Shown here piece after piece: positions 9,807 through 18,458 of a DNA stretch of 64,000 nucleotides. The notes beneath the pieces are model-generated. The model had not been told where the DNA came from. It did no database searches and saw only the letters and a list, made by a program, of their open reading frames with translations. A program made the position numbers and the translations under genes. The number at the start of each line of letters is the position of its first letter. Position 1 is the stretch's first letter. Source of the stretch: Collinsella sp. (GTDB lineage: Bacteria > Actinomycetota > Coriobacteriia > Coriobacteriales > Coriobacteriaceae); assembly GCA_019414045.1 (NCBI GenBank), contig DXMW01000032.1:1-64000 (forward strand). The letters are read 5' to 3'.

Positions 9807-10033
9807 ATACACATATACTTCACGCATGGCACACTTCATCTTAATAAAGCGTATTTACGTGCTTAAACGCGTTTTAATCCTAAAATCAAATGGAACTAAA
9901 CTTTGTTAAACCATCCTCAAATTGCATATTTCCAATAAAGCTATGAATAGAATTAGCGGTTCACACCGCGTCTCAACCATTTTCATTTTTATTCAGAAAA
10001 AAGTTTGTCCTATTCATTTCTGATAAATAAATT

Positions 10034-10061
10034 ACCGTTTACCAGACGCTTAATACCGTTC
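10034..10061 (+). promoter_or_regulatory. Third tandem ACCGTT box pair, opposite orientation
   Basis: ACCGTTT (10034-10040) and ACCGTTC (10055-10061) again start 21 bases apart, but on the plus strand and about 380 bases upstream of arcA copy 1. No rightward gene begins nearby, so it could be a distal site for looping or a relic promoter. Confidence 0.4.
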
Positions 10062-10142
10062 ACCGGAAACTCAGTATAAGGCCCAGCGGATACCGCCTCG
10101 CTTTACGGCCCCATTTGTAACAACTTGACTTCTCGGTATAGA

Positions 10143-10181
10143 AAAACGGACCCGCTTCCCCTAGGGAAACGGGTCCGTTTT
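10143..10181. terminator. Bidirectional terminator after the aminotransferase
   Basis: A 12-bp perfect stem AAAACGGACCCG/CGGGTCCGTTTT is continued inward by TTCCC/GGGAA around a CTAG loop. A-rich and T-rich flanks make it functional in either direction. It lies 50 bases past the aminotransferase stop codon. Confidence 0.85.
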
Positions 10182-10230
10182 CGATTATCTTCGGCTAATT
10201 TGGATAAGGCCCCCGAAGACCATCGGAATC

Positions 10231-11355
10231 CTAGCGATCGAACTCCGCCAGTGCCTCGCCCAAAAGCCTCAGGCCCTCGCGCAGAACGTCCTCGCTCGCG
10301 CAGTAGCCCAGGCGTGCGCCGCAGGGAAGCTCAAAACGGCTACCGGGGACCAGCAGCACTCCCCTCTCGGACAGCAGGCGCCTGCAGAACTCCTCGTCAT
10401 CCTCGGGAATATCCAGCTGGATAAACGAGGTGGACACGCCCTGCGGGGCCGTCCAGGAAACGCGATGCTGCGTATCGATCCAAGCCTGCGCGATATCGCG
10501 GTTGCCAAACACGATCTTGCGATTGCGCTCGAGAATCTTATCCTTGTGCTCAAGCACATAGGTCGCCAGAGCATCGTTGAACACGCCGCCGCAGATCATG
10601 GTGTAATCGCGATAGGTACGGATGCGGTTGGACACCTCTTCGTCTGCCACGACCCAGCCCACGCGGGCCGCAGGTGTCGAATAGGTCTTCGACAACGAGT
10701 TGGTGACAATGGCCCTCTCGTACACGTCGACCATCGACATAAAGGACTCAGTGTTTTCGAGCGGCAGATATACCTCGTCGCACAGCACGTAGGCGCCCAC
10801 CGAGCGGGCGATCTCGGCAATCTGGCCGAGCATATCGGCATCGAGCACCGTACCGATGGGGTTAGATGCGTTGTTTATGCAGATAAGCTTGGTGTTGGGA
10901 CGCACCAAGCGCTTGAGTTCCTCGATATCGGGCTTCCAGCCGAGTTCCTCGCGAAGCTCCCAATACTCGACCTCGGCGCCCAGCGTGCGCGGAATCTCGT
11001 AGAGCGGCGCGTAGGTGGGCCACTCGGCGATAACATGGTCGCCGGGCTCGACCACAGCCATGATGGCGTTGAGGTTAGCGCCCGTGCAGCCATTGGTCTG
11101 CAGAATGTGATCGGGATTGACCTCGCGACGATACAGCTTGGCAACCTCGGCCTTAAACTCCGGCGAGCCCTCGATCCAGCCGTAGTTCATCTTCTCGCGG
11201 TCCAGGCGCTCGTAGAACGTGGCGCCGTCCTGTTCATCGAGCGCGCGCAGCTCGCCCATGGTGAGCGACGAGATCGTCGACTGGGCGATGTCCCACGTGG
11301 CGCTCTTCTCCCAAACGTTGAGCCATTCCTCAACGCCAATCGTCTTGATGTCCAT
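10231..11355 (-). CDS. PLP-dependent aminotransferase (class I/II) between the arcA copies
   Basis: This 374-residue fold-type I aminotransferase has NASNPIGTV, CDEVYLPLE and the PLP-lysine motif SLSKTYSTPAARVGW, then a C-terminal small domain. The start at 11355 is supported by an AAGGAG ribosome site; 18 more in-frame codons upstream are less likely. It sits downstream of arcA copy 2 and upstream of arcA copy 1, all on the minus strand, so a role in arginine, citrulline or ornithine metabolism is plausible. The sequence also recalls the family that includes capreomycidine-synthase-like enzymes. Substrate cannot be assigned from the sequence. Confidence 0.8.
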   Translation of the reverse strand: MDIKTIGVEEWLNVWEKSATWDIAQSTISSLTMGELRALDEQDGATFYERLDREKMNYGWIEGSPEFKAEVAKLYRREVNPDHILQTNGCTGANLNAIMAVVEPGDHVIAEWPTYAPLYEIPRTLGAEVEYWELREELGWKPDIEELKRLVRPNTKLICINNASNPIGTVLDADMLGQIAEIARSVGAYVLCDEVYLPLENTESFMSMVDVYERAIVTNSLSKTYSTPAARVGWVVADEEVSNRIRTYRDYTMICGGVFNDALATYVLEHKDKILERNRKIVFGNRDIAQAWIDTQHRVSWTAPQGVSTSFIQLDIPEDDEEFCRRLLSERGVLLVPGSRFELPCGARLGYCASEDVLREGLRLLGEALAEFDR

Positions 11356-11410
11356 GGCCAAGCTCCTTACAAAAGCAGTCATCCAATCGTGTTGACGTTC
11401 CTCATACAAG

Positions 11411-11444
11411 ATTGGGGCGGTGCGAAAACCCGCACCGCCCCAAT
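11411..11444 (-). terminator. Strong hairpin between arcA copy 2 and the aminotransferase
   Basis: A 14-bp perfect stem (11411-11424 with 11431-11444) with a six-base loop lies 60 bases past the arcA stop codon and 55 before the aminotransferase start. The minus-strand tail CTTGTATG is short of T residues, so it may attenuate rather than abolish read-through. Confidence 0.6.
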
Positions 11445-11502
11445 GGGAGACATCTAATGGCAGCTAGATGTATGTATTATGACCTGTACGGGTCCTTGAA
11501 GA

Positions 11503-12770
11503 CCTTAGAGGTCCTCGCGCCAGAAGGGCATGCTCATGCAGCGCGGGCCGCCGCGGCCGCGGGAGAGCTCGGCGGAGGGCACGACGAGAAGGTCCAGGCC
11601 CTCCTTGTACAGCACGTCGTTGGTGACGGTGTTGCGGGCGTAGACGCAGATCTTGCCGGGCTCGACGCACAGGGTGTTGGAGCCGTCGTTCCACTGCTCG
11701 CGGGAGGCCGCGATCGGGTCGCCGCCGCCGCAGGGGATCAGCTTGACCTGGTCGACGCCGGTGGCGTCCTCCAGGACGTGCTCGAGGGTGTCCTCGATCA
11801 GGCGGATGTTCACGTCGCCCGGGTTCTTGCCGGCGGTCAGCTCGTAGACGCGCAGGGTGCCCATGATGGCGGGGTGGATCGTGAACTTATCGACGTCGAT
11901 CTGGGTGAAGACCGTGTCGAGGTGCATGAAGGCGCGCGAGACCGGGATATCGAAGGCCAGGATGCGCTCGACCTTGGAGTCGGAGTTCCAGAAGATGTTC
12001 TGGGCCATGACGTCGATCGCGGCGGCCTGGGTGCGCTGGGAGATGCCGACGGCGAGGGTCTTCTCGTTGATGTTCAGCACGTCGCCGCCCTCGGTGTGGA
12101 ACTGGCAGTCGCGGCGGAAGTACAGCGAGACGTCCTTGTAGTCGGGGTGGTACTTGAAGATGTACTTGCCGTACAGGGTCTCGCGGTTGCGGGTGACCGA
12201 GTACATGCGGTTGAGGTTGACGCCCTCGCCGATGACCGCGAACGGGTCGCGGGTGAAGTAGAGGTTGGGCATCGGGTCGATGATCAGGTCGGACTCGGAC
12301 TCGGAGTTGACCAGGGAGTCGAGGGTCGTGGACGCCGTGAGGGGCATGTCGATCTCGGACTTGGTCATGCCGGCCATGGTCTTCTTGACGAACTCGAGGT
12401 TGTCCTCGATGGAGTCCAGCTTCTCGCGGACGATCTGCGGCATGTGCTGGCCGCGGATGCCGGCCTCGGCGATGTACTGGTCGGTGAACTCGGCGCGGGC
12501 GCCGGGGACCTGGTCGAACACCTCGGCGACGAGGTTCTCGAGATAGAGGACCTCCACGCCCTGGTCCCTCAGGATCTGGGCGAAGGTGTCGTGCTCCTGC
12601 TGCGCGACCTCCAGGAACGGGACGTCGTCGAACAGGAGTCGCTCGAGCTCGTCGGGCGGCAGGTTGAGGAGCTCGTCGCCGGGACGGTGCAGGCAGACCT
12701 TCCTGAGCTTGCCGATCTCGGAAGGCACGTGCAGACCTTTCGTCATGGCCTCCTACCTTTCTTTCGGGCC
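11503..12770 (-). repeat. Long direct repeat containing arcA (copy 2)
   Basis: This is the partner of 8414-9681 and looks identical base for base wherever compared. The boundaries fall just outside the arcA reading frame on both sides, so the repeat unit is the gene with its ribosome site. Confidence 0.85.
11505..12746 (-). CDS. arcA: Arginine deiminase, copy 2
   Basis: This 413-residue protein is identical to the product of 8416-9657, with the same catalytic motifs (EGGD, HLDT, GGPRCMSMP). It is followed by a strong hairpin and the aminotransferase gene, whereas copy 1 is followed by the carbamoyltransferase. The two copies therefore feed different downstream genes. The promoter carries tandem ACCGTTC boxes at 12867-12894. 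Keeping two identical copies points to a dosage effect or independent control rather than altered function. Confidence 0.95.
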   Translation of the reverse strand: MTKGLHVPSEIGKLRKVCLHRPGDELLNLPPDELERLLFDDVPFLEVAQQEHDTFAQILRDQGVEVLYLENLVAEVFDQVPGARAEFTDQYIAEAGIRGQHMPQIVREKLDSIEDNLEFVKKTMAGMTKSEIDMPLTASTTLDSLVNSESESDLIIDPMPNLYFTRDPFAVIGEGVNLNRMYSVTRNRETLYGKYIFKYHPDYKDVSLYFRRDCQFHTEGGDVLNINEKTLAVGISQRTQAAAIDVMAQNIFWNSDSKVERILAFDIPVSRAFMHLDTVFTQIDVDKFTIHPAIMGTLRVYELTAGKNPGDVNIRLIEDTLEHVLEDATGVDQVKLIPCGGGDPIAASREQWNDGSNTLCVEPGKICVYARNTVTNDVLYKEGLDLLVVPSAELSRGRGGPRCMSMPFWREDL

Positions 12771-13295
12771 TTTCGGCCGAATCTCTCAGCGCCCTTCCAT
12801 AGCGGACGCTGCTTGCTGACAGCTCTAGTTATATCCAAATTCCACCCGCAATTCCACCTCGCCCCCGAACGGTCAACAAAGTGCGATGAACGGTATATCG
12901 CACGAGATTCCCCCATAATGTACTTCGGCGTTCTAAAGTAACTTTTCTAAGGTAAACGCTCTTTTTTCCTAAAAACTATTTGCAATTGCATCTCTAAACT
13001 TTTGATTCAGAATTGCATAGCTAAATCGGTTTTATGTATATAAATGATGTTTGTTTACGTTTCCGCCTGCATTCAATGATATTCAGCTATCCATCATTCT
13101 TATTCACACTTACGTACCAGTTGAGTGAGGATATAGACCGCTTGCAGACGAGCAGGACGTCAGTCCTATGACTTGTCAGCGTAAGAAGTAGGTAAAGATA
13201 CCGTTCACGCGATACGTCCGTGCCAGCGGTCGACTAAATTGAGACAATAGTGATTAGTGTTAGGCTACCGTCCCTTGTGGGGACTGAACGGACAG
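12747..13295. other. 549-base intergenic region between divergent arcA copy 2 and ppk
   Basis: No gene is supported. The left part holds the arcA promoter motifs (shared TTTGGATATAA, 12828-12838 region, and box pair 12867-12894). The middle (12940-13110) is AT-rich with no clear structure. The right part has a small GGAC-GTCA-GTCC hairpin (13158-13169), a single ACCGTTC at 13200-13206 and a possible TTGAGA (13240 region) promoter element for ppk. Confidence 0.5.
12867..12894 (-). promoter_or_regulatory. Tandem ACCGTTC boxes upstream of arcA copy 2
   Basis: Two exact ACCGTTC direct repeats on the minus strand (12894-12888 and 12873-12867) start 21 bases apart and lie 121-148 bases from the start codon, as at copy 1. 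The distal box continues as ACCGTTCATCGCA, a 13-base string also present upstream of the C69 peptidase (34087-34099). Confidence 0.55.
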
Positions 13296-15704
13296 ATGCA
13301 TATGCCGAGCAAAATCGAAAAGAAGCAAGCCGCCGCAAAGCTGCGCAAACCGCCGCGCGACTTCTCGTACACGCAAAACCGAGAGCTCAGCTGGCTACGC
13401 TTTGACAACCGCGTGCTCGACGAAGCCTTCGACGAAACCGTTCCGTTATTCGAGCGACTAAAGTTCGTCTCGATCTTCGAGTCCAACCTCGACGAGTTCC
13501 TTATGGTGCGCGTGGGCGGCCTGTCCGATCTGGCGGAGCTCAAAAAACAACCTGTCGACAACAAGAGCAATATGACCGCCTCCGAACAGGTCGATGCTGT
13601 CATGGCCGAAATGCCCGGGCTCCTTACCCGTTGGGAGTCCATCTTTAAGAGCATCGAGGGCAAGCTCGACACCTTGGGCGTTCACCGCGCCCGCATCGAT
13701 TCGCTTACGCCCGAGGAGCGCACCTTTGTAACCCGCTACTTCCAGGCCTACGTGTCACCGGTCATCTCGCCGCTGGTCATCGATCCTCGCCACCCCTTCC
13801 CCAACCTGCGCAATGGCGCGCTCTATCTGGCCTGTGGTCTGGACGGTGCCACCGACGAGGAGAGCCTGCTGGGCCTTATCGAGATTCCCGCCTCGATGAA
13901 CCGCGTGGTCGAGATCCCCTCGCCCACCGGCACCTACTCCTACATCTTGCTCGAGGACGTCATCCTCGCCTGCCTGGACAGCTGCTTTGGCTCCTATAAG
14001 CCGCTGGATCGTGCGCTGATCCGCGTCACCCGCAACGCTGACATCGATCCGGACGGCGAGGGCGTCGAGGAGGAAGAGGACTACCGCCAGCACATGAAGC
14101 GCATTCTCAAGAAGCGCCTGCGCCTGCAGCCGGTAGTGCTCGCGGTCTCGGGATCGCTCGAGAAGGCGACGCTCAAGACTATCCGCAAGGCGCTCGAGCT
14201 TTCGCGTCGCTCGGTCTTTACCTGCGATATCCCGCTCAACCTGGGCTACGTCTTTGGCATTGAGGGCAAGATTCCCGAGCACCTGCGCAACGAGCTGCTC
14301 TTTACGCCGTTTAAGCCGCAGCCCAATCCCACCATCGACATGACCCGCTCCATCCGCGAGCAGGTGCTGCAGCACGACAAGCTGCTCTTCTACCCTTACG
14401 AGGCCATGAACCCGTTCTTGGACCTGGTGCACGAAGCAGCCTACGACCCCGAGTGCATCTCGTTGCGCATCACGCTCTACCGCGTGGCCAAGCAGAGCCG
14501 CCTATGCGAGTCGCTGATCGATGCTGCCGAGAACGGCAAAGAGGTCACGGTGCTCATGGAGCTCCGCGCACGCTTTGACGAGCAGAACAACATCGAGTGG
14601 GCCGAGCGCCTGGAAGAGGCCGGCTGCACCGTCATCTATGGTTCCGAGGGCTTTAAATGCCACTCAAAGATCTGCCAGCTCACCTATCGCGAGGGCATGG
14701 CGCTAACGCGCCTCACACTTTTGGGCACCGGCAACTTTAACGAGAAGACGGCCAAACTCTACAGCGACTTTATGCTCATGACAGCCCATCCCGGCATCGG
14801 CGAGGACGCCAACCTGTTCTTCCGCAACCTGTCGCTGGGCAACCTGCGCGGCGACTACCGCTTCCTGGGTGTGGCGCCCGTCGGACTGAAACCGCTCATC
14901 ATGCGCGGGCTTGACCGCGAGATCCAGCGCGCCCTTGCCGGCGAGCCCGCCCGCGTGTTCTTTAAGCTCAACTCGCTGACCGACCGCGAGGTTATCGACA
15001 AGATCGCCGAGGCATCGTGTGCCGGCGTGCGCGTAGACATGATCATCCGAGGCATCTCGTGCCTCAAGCCCGGTGTTCCGGGCAAGACCGAGAACGTGCA
15101 TGTCCGCTCCATCGTCGGACGCTTTTTGGAGCACGCGCGCGTCTATGCTTTCGGCGTGGACTCGGACATGATTTACCTGAGCTCGGCAGACATGATGACG
15201 CGCAACACCGAGCACCGCGTGGAGATTGCCTTCCCCGTGCTCGACCCCACCTGCCGCGCCCTGGTGCACGAGTACATGGGCATGCAGCTGCGCGACAACG
15301 TGAAGGCCCGCAGCCTCACGAGCGACGGCACCTGGGTCCCCGTGGAGCGTGCAGAGGGTGAGAAACCCTTCAACTCACAGGAAGCCCTGCTGGAGCGCGC
15401 CTATCGCAACGCCGAGGCCGCGCCCGAGCCCGTCATTGAGGCGGAACCTGCCTCCGAGGCCGAGCCGCAGCCAGTAGCACCCAAGGTCCAAGAGGTCCAG
15501 GCGACCGTCATTGAGCCCGAGCCTGCACCTGCACCTCAGCCCGATCCGCAGGTCACCAAGCCCGCACCCGAGACGAGCGCCCGTCGCGATAAGCCCGCTG
15601 GCAAGACCAAGGCCATCGAGCGCCATCGCCCCGGCCGCGTGCGCATGGGCCTGGGTCTGATCGGCCTGGGTCTTAAGACGCTCATTACCGGCAAGACGAA
15701 ATAG
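13296..15704 (+). CDS. ppk: Polyphosphate kinase 1 with C-terminal extension
   Basis: This 802-residue enzyme polymerises the gamma-phosphate of ATP into polyphosphate. The N-terminal domain starts YTQNRELSWLRFDNRVLDEA; the catalytic domains contain the phosphorylated-His region FKCHSKICQL, GTGNFNEKTAKLYSDF and the second phospholipase-D-like part RGISCLKPG. After about residue 695 the family homology ends. About 70 Glu/Pro/Ala-rich residues follow, and then a basic, glycine-rich, amphipathic tail (GRVRMGLGLIGLGLKTL). The tail is unusual for the family and could bind membrane or partners. The ribosome site is weak, and ATG codons at 13296 and 13302 are both possible. Confidence 0.93.
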   Translation: MHMPSKIEKKQAAAKLRKPPRDFSYTQNRELSWLRFDNRVLDEAFDETVPLFERLKFVSIFESNLDEFLMVRVGGLSDLAELKKQPVDNKSNMTASEQVDAVMAEMPGLLTRWESIFKSIEGKLDTLGVHRARIDSLTPEERTFVTRYFQAYVSPVISPLVIDPRHPFPNLRNGALYLACGLDGATDEESLLGLIEIPASMNRVVEIPSPTGTYSYILLEDVILACLDSCFGSYKPLDRALIRVTRNADIDPDGEGVEEEEDYRQHMKRILKKRLRLQPVVLAVSGSLEKATLKTIRKALELSRRSVFTCDIPLNLGYVFGIEGKIPEHLRNELLFTPFKPQPNPTIDMTRSIREQVLQHDKLLFYPYEAMNPFLDLVHEAAYDPECISLRITLYRVAKQSRLCESLIDAAENGKEVTVLMELRARFDEQNNIEWAERLEEAGCTVIYGSEGFKCHSKICQLTYREGMALTRLTLLGTGNFNEKTAKLYSDFMLMTAHPGIGEDANLFFRNLSLGNLRGDYRFLGVAPVGLKPLIMRGLDREIQRALAGEPARVFFKLNSLTDREVIDKIAEASCAGVRVDMIIRGISCLKPGVPGKTENVHVRSIVGRFLEHARVYAFGVDSDMIYLSSADMMTRNTEHRVEIAFPVLDPTCRALVHEYMGMQLRDNVKARSLTSDGTWVPVERAEGEKPFNSQEALLERAYRNAEAAPEPVIEAEPASEAEPQPVAPKVQEVQATVIEPEPAPAPQPDPQVTKPAPETSARRDKPAGKTKAIERHRPGRVRMGLGLIGLGLKTLITGKTK

Positions 15705-15727
15705 TCGTTTGTAGAAGCAGTTTGTAG

Positions 15728-15772
15728 AAGCGCCCCGCATTTGAGGAAAGCCTCGGATGCGGGGCGCTTTTC
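15728..15772 (+). terminator. Terminator of ppk
   Basis: A 13-bp stem AAGCGCCCCGCAT/ATGCGGGGCGCTT (15728-15740 with 15757-15769), extended inward by GAGG/CCTC, ends in TTTTCC. It lies 24 bases past the ppk stop codon. Confidence 0.88.
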
Positions 15773-15817
15773 CCTGCTACCATGGTGCGAACAACAACGC
15801 GAATGACAGGCAGGAAT

Positions 15818-17131
15818 ATGAAGCTCACTATAGAATCGATGACCTACGGCGCCGACGGGCTGGCGCACGCCGACAACGGCAAGGCCGTCTTTGTGCAGGG
15901 TGCCGTGGCAGGCGACACCGTCGAGGCCGAGGTCGTACAGGACGGCAAGTCATTCATGCGCGCCCGCACCACCGAGATTCTGGAGCCAAGCCCCAATCGC
16001 ATTCAGCCTCCCTGCCCCTTCGTGGGCATCTGCGGCGGCTGCTCGTGGGGCAATCTCTCACGCACGGCACAGCTCGCCGCCAAGGAGCAAAACCTGCGCT
16101 CCACGCTCGAGCGCATCGGCAAGTTCGCTCCTGAGCTGGCAGATGAGTTGGTACAGCCCATCTGCCACACCAAGGACGACTGGGGCTACCGCAATAAAAT
16201 CGAGCTCGAACCGACCGTCGTCAACGGTCGCGTGCGCCTTGGCATGCACGGTGTCGACCCCAGCAAAATCGTGACCGTCGATATGTGTCCGCTGTTCGAT
16301 AAGCGCTTCCCGAAGGCACTCAAATCGGTCGTCGGCGCACTCAACTATCTAAGCGGCAGCCATGACTTGGGGCTCGAACGCGTGGGCATTCGCGCATCGC
16401 GCCGCACCAAGGCACTCGAGGTCGCACTCTGGACGCCCACAGGCTCTTTTCCGCGCTCGCAGGTCTCCCGCGTGCTGGCGGACGCCGCTCATCCTACGAG
16501 CATCGTACGCGTGATGAGCAAGGGCGAAAAGAAGGCCCGCCGTGTCTCCAAGGTCGAAATGCTCGCCGGAGAGGGCTCATGGACCGAGAATATCGCCGAG
16601 GATCAGATGCGCTTGTCTGCCCCGTCTTTTTTCCAGGTCAACACCAAGGGTGCCGAGATTTTGATCGATCTTGTCATGGAAGCGCTCGACCCGCAGGAAG
16701 ACGAGCTTGCCGTGGACCTGTACTGCGGTGCCGGCACCTTTACCCTGCCGCTCGCCCGCCGCTGCGACTTTGTCGCTGCCGTCGAGGCCTACGGCCCCGC
16801 CGTGCGCGATCTACGCCGTAACCTGGAAATCAACAAGCTTGATAACGTCGACGTCATTGGCGGAGACGCGGTGCGCGAGTTCCCCGACCAGGATGCCGAC
16901 ATCTTGGTGGTCGACCCGCCGCGCGCAGGCCTCGCCCCCGAGGCGATCGGCCTTATCGCCAGCACGAGTGCCCGCGATGTCGCCTACGTGAGCTGCGACC
17001 CGGCCACCCTGGCGCGCGATCTCAAACGCTTTGTCGAAGAAGGCACCTTCTCCCCCGTAAAGATCACGCCAGTCGACCTGTTCCCACAAACCTTCCACTG
17101 CGAGACCGTCGTCCACCTTAGGCGCAACTAG
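15818..17131 (+). CDS. rlmD: 23S rRNA (uracil-5-)-methyltransferase, RlmD/RumA family
   Basis: This 437-residue enzyme has an N-terminal TRAM domain (residues 1-55), a 4Fe-4S cluster motif CPFVGICGGC plus a later Cys (VDMCPLF), and a C-terminal SAM-dependent methyltransferase domain with VDLYCGAGTFTL, VDPPRAGL and the catalytic Cys in YVSCDPATLARDL. It methylates a uridine in rRNA or tRNA using SAM; which site cannot be told (RlmD, RlmC or TrmA-like). A GGCAGGAAT ribosome site favours the start at 15818. It is probably monocistronic after the ppk terminator. Confidence 0.9.
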   Translation: MKLTIESMTYGADGLAHADNGKAVFVQGAVAGDTVEAEVVQDGKSFMRARTTEILEPSPNRIQPPCPFVGICGGCSWGNLSRTAQLAAKEQNLRSTLERIGKFAPELADELVQPICHTKDDWGYRNKIELEPTVVNGRVRLGMHGVDPSKIVTVDMCPLFDKRFPKALKSVVGALNYLSGSHDLGLERVGIRASRRTKALEVALWTPTGSFPRSQVSRVLADAAHPTSIVRVMSKGEKKARRVSKVEMLAGEGSWTENIAEDQMRLSAPSFFQVNTKGAEILIDLVMEALDPQEDELAVDLYCGAGTFTLPLARRCDFVAAVEAYGPAVRDLRRNLEINKLDNVDVIGGDAVREFPDQDADILVVDPPRAGLAPEAIGLIASTSARDVAYVSCDPATLARDLKRFVEEGTFSPVKITPVDLFPQTFHCETVVHLRRN

Positions 17132-17236
17132 CCGCTTAATCATTGCTCAGAAAATCATTGGGAAATCGAGCGTGGCAAGCGGAGGTCTTCGGGGTATAAG
17201 ACGGCTAATTGTATGCCGCCTATGAAAGGAACCCTC

Positions 17237-17779
17237 ATGCCCAGCGTTGCCGTTCTCGCCGCCGATGGCTTTGAAACTATTGAATGCTTGACCATGGTCG
17301 ATGTCATGCGTCGCGGCGGCGTGCGTGCCACGCTCGTCTCGATCATGCCCACGCGCGAGGTCGTAAGCTCGCTGCAGATCCCCGTGACCTGCGATGCGCT
17401 CTTTGATGAGATCAACTTTGACGAGTACGACTGCGTCGTGCTGCCCGGCGGCCTGCCCGGTGCCACCAACCTGCGCGCAGATCAGCGCGTCTGCGACGTG
17501 GTCTGCGAGTTCGCCGCAACCAAGCACGTCGCCGCCATCTGCGCCGCCCCGTTTATCCTGGGCGAGCTCGACCTGCTCGAGGGGCGCCATGCCACGTGCT
17601 TCCCTGGCTTTGAGAAAAGCTTCCCCGAAGGCGCCTATACCGGCGAGAAGGTCACGCAAGACGGCAACATCATCACTGCCAGCGGCATGGCACAGTCCCT
17701 CCCCTTTGCATTGGAGCTGCTGCGCACGCTCGCCGGCGACAAGGCCGTCGAGAAGGTCGCCGAGGGCATCCAACTATGA
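17237..17779 (+). CDS. DJ-1/PfpI family protein
   Basis: This 180-residue protein has the ThiJ/DJ-1 fold with the nucleophile elbow AAICAAPFIL (Cys), the acidic partner near the N-terminus (DGFETIE) and PGGLPGATNL. DJ-1 relatives act as glyoxalases, deglycases or chaperones; the precise reaction is unknown here. An AAAGGA ribosome site precedes the start at 17237. Its stop codon overlaps the maf start (ATGA), so the two are translationally coupled. Confidence 0.88.
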   Translation: MPSVAVLAADGFETIECLTMVDVMRRGGVRATLVSIMPTREVVSSLQIPVTCDALFDEINFDEYDCVVLPGGLPGATNLRADQRVCDVVCEFAATKHVAAICAAPFILGELDLLEGRHATCFPGFEKSFPEGAYTGEKVTQDGNIITASGMAQSLPFALELLRTLAGDKAVEKVAEGIQL

Positions 17780-18357
17780 TTTTGGCTTCGCAATCGCCGC
17801 GCCGCATCGAGTTGATGCGCGAGGCAGGCTACAACATTCGCGTGATTCCCGCAGATATCGACGAAACGCCTTTTGATGGCGAAGCTCCGCTTACACTCGT
17901 CGAGCGCTTGGCGCGTGCCAAAGCCGCTGCCGTCACGGCCGAACATGCCGAGCCCAACGAACTGACCGTCGCGGCCGACACCATCGTCACCTTTGACGGC
18001 AAGATTCTGGGCAAGCCGGCAACCGAGGACGAGGCGCGCACTATGCTCCGTGAGCTTTCGGGCCGCACGCACCAGGTCGCAACCGGCGTCTGCATCGTTA
18101 AGGCAGGCGATACGGCCGCCCCGCATGCCGCCGAAAGCCTGTCCTTTGTCGATGTGACCGACGTGACGTTCTACGAGCTCACCGACGAGCAGATCGAGCA
18201 CTACGTCGCCTCGGGTGAGCCCATGGACAAGGCCGGCGCCTACGGCATTCAGGGCACAGGAGGACGCATGCTCGTGCACGATATTTCGGGCGACTTCTAT
18301 AACGTGGTGGGCCTACCCATCGCCCGCGTCGCGCGCGCGATTCAAAAACTCTCGTAA
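17776..18357 (+). CDS. maf: Maf-like nucleotide pyrophosphatase
   Basis: This 193-residue Maf/YhdE-type protein hydrolyses non-canonical or canonical nucleoside triphosphates (dTTP/UTP class) to monophosphates. Signature segments are ILASQSPRRIELM at the N-terminus, DETP near residue 35, AADTIV with GKPATEDEA, and DKAGAYGIQG. The length is typical. It starts inside the last codon of the DJ-1 gene. A weak GC-rich hairpin (18365-18388) follows. Confidence 0.92.
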   Translation: MILASQSPRRIELMREAGYNIRVIPADIDETPFDGEAPLTLVERLARAKAAAVTAEHAEPNELTVAADTIVTFDGKILGKPATEDEARTMLRELSGRTHQVATGVCIVKAGDTAAPHAAESLSFVDVTDVTFYELTDEQIEHYVASGEPMDKAGAYGIQGTGGRMLVHDISGDFYNVVGLPIARVARAIQKLS

Positions 18358-18458
18358 TTGCATCTGGCGCTGGGTATCCCCCGGCGCCTACAATTTTGGC
18401 GTACCGTACGGATCCCGACCGGGCACAAGGCGCGGCGGAAAACCGATAGGAGTTAAAC

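Larger units (their letters stand above)
9658..10230. other. 573-base AT-rich regulatory interval
   Basis: No gene is supported. Reading leftward it contains the promoter and box pair of arcA copy 1 (9779-9806), a TTTGGATATAA segment (near 9739-9750) shared with the other arcA promoter, a long AT-rich stretch (9830-10070), an oppositely oriented box pair (10034-10061) and a terminator (10143-10181). Its low GC content against the neighbouring genes suggests a regulatory rather than coding role. Confidence 0.55.
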
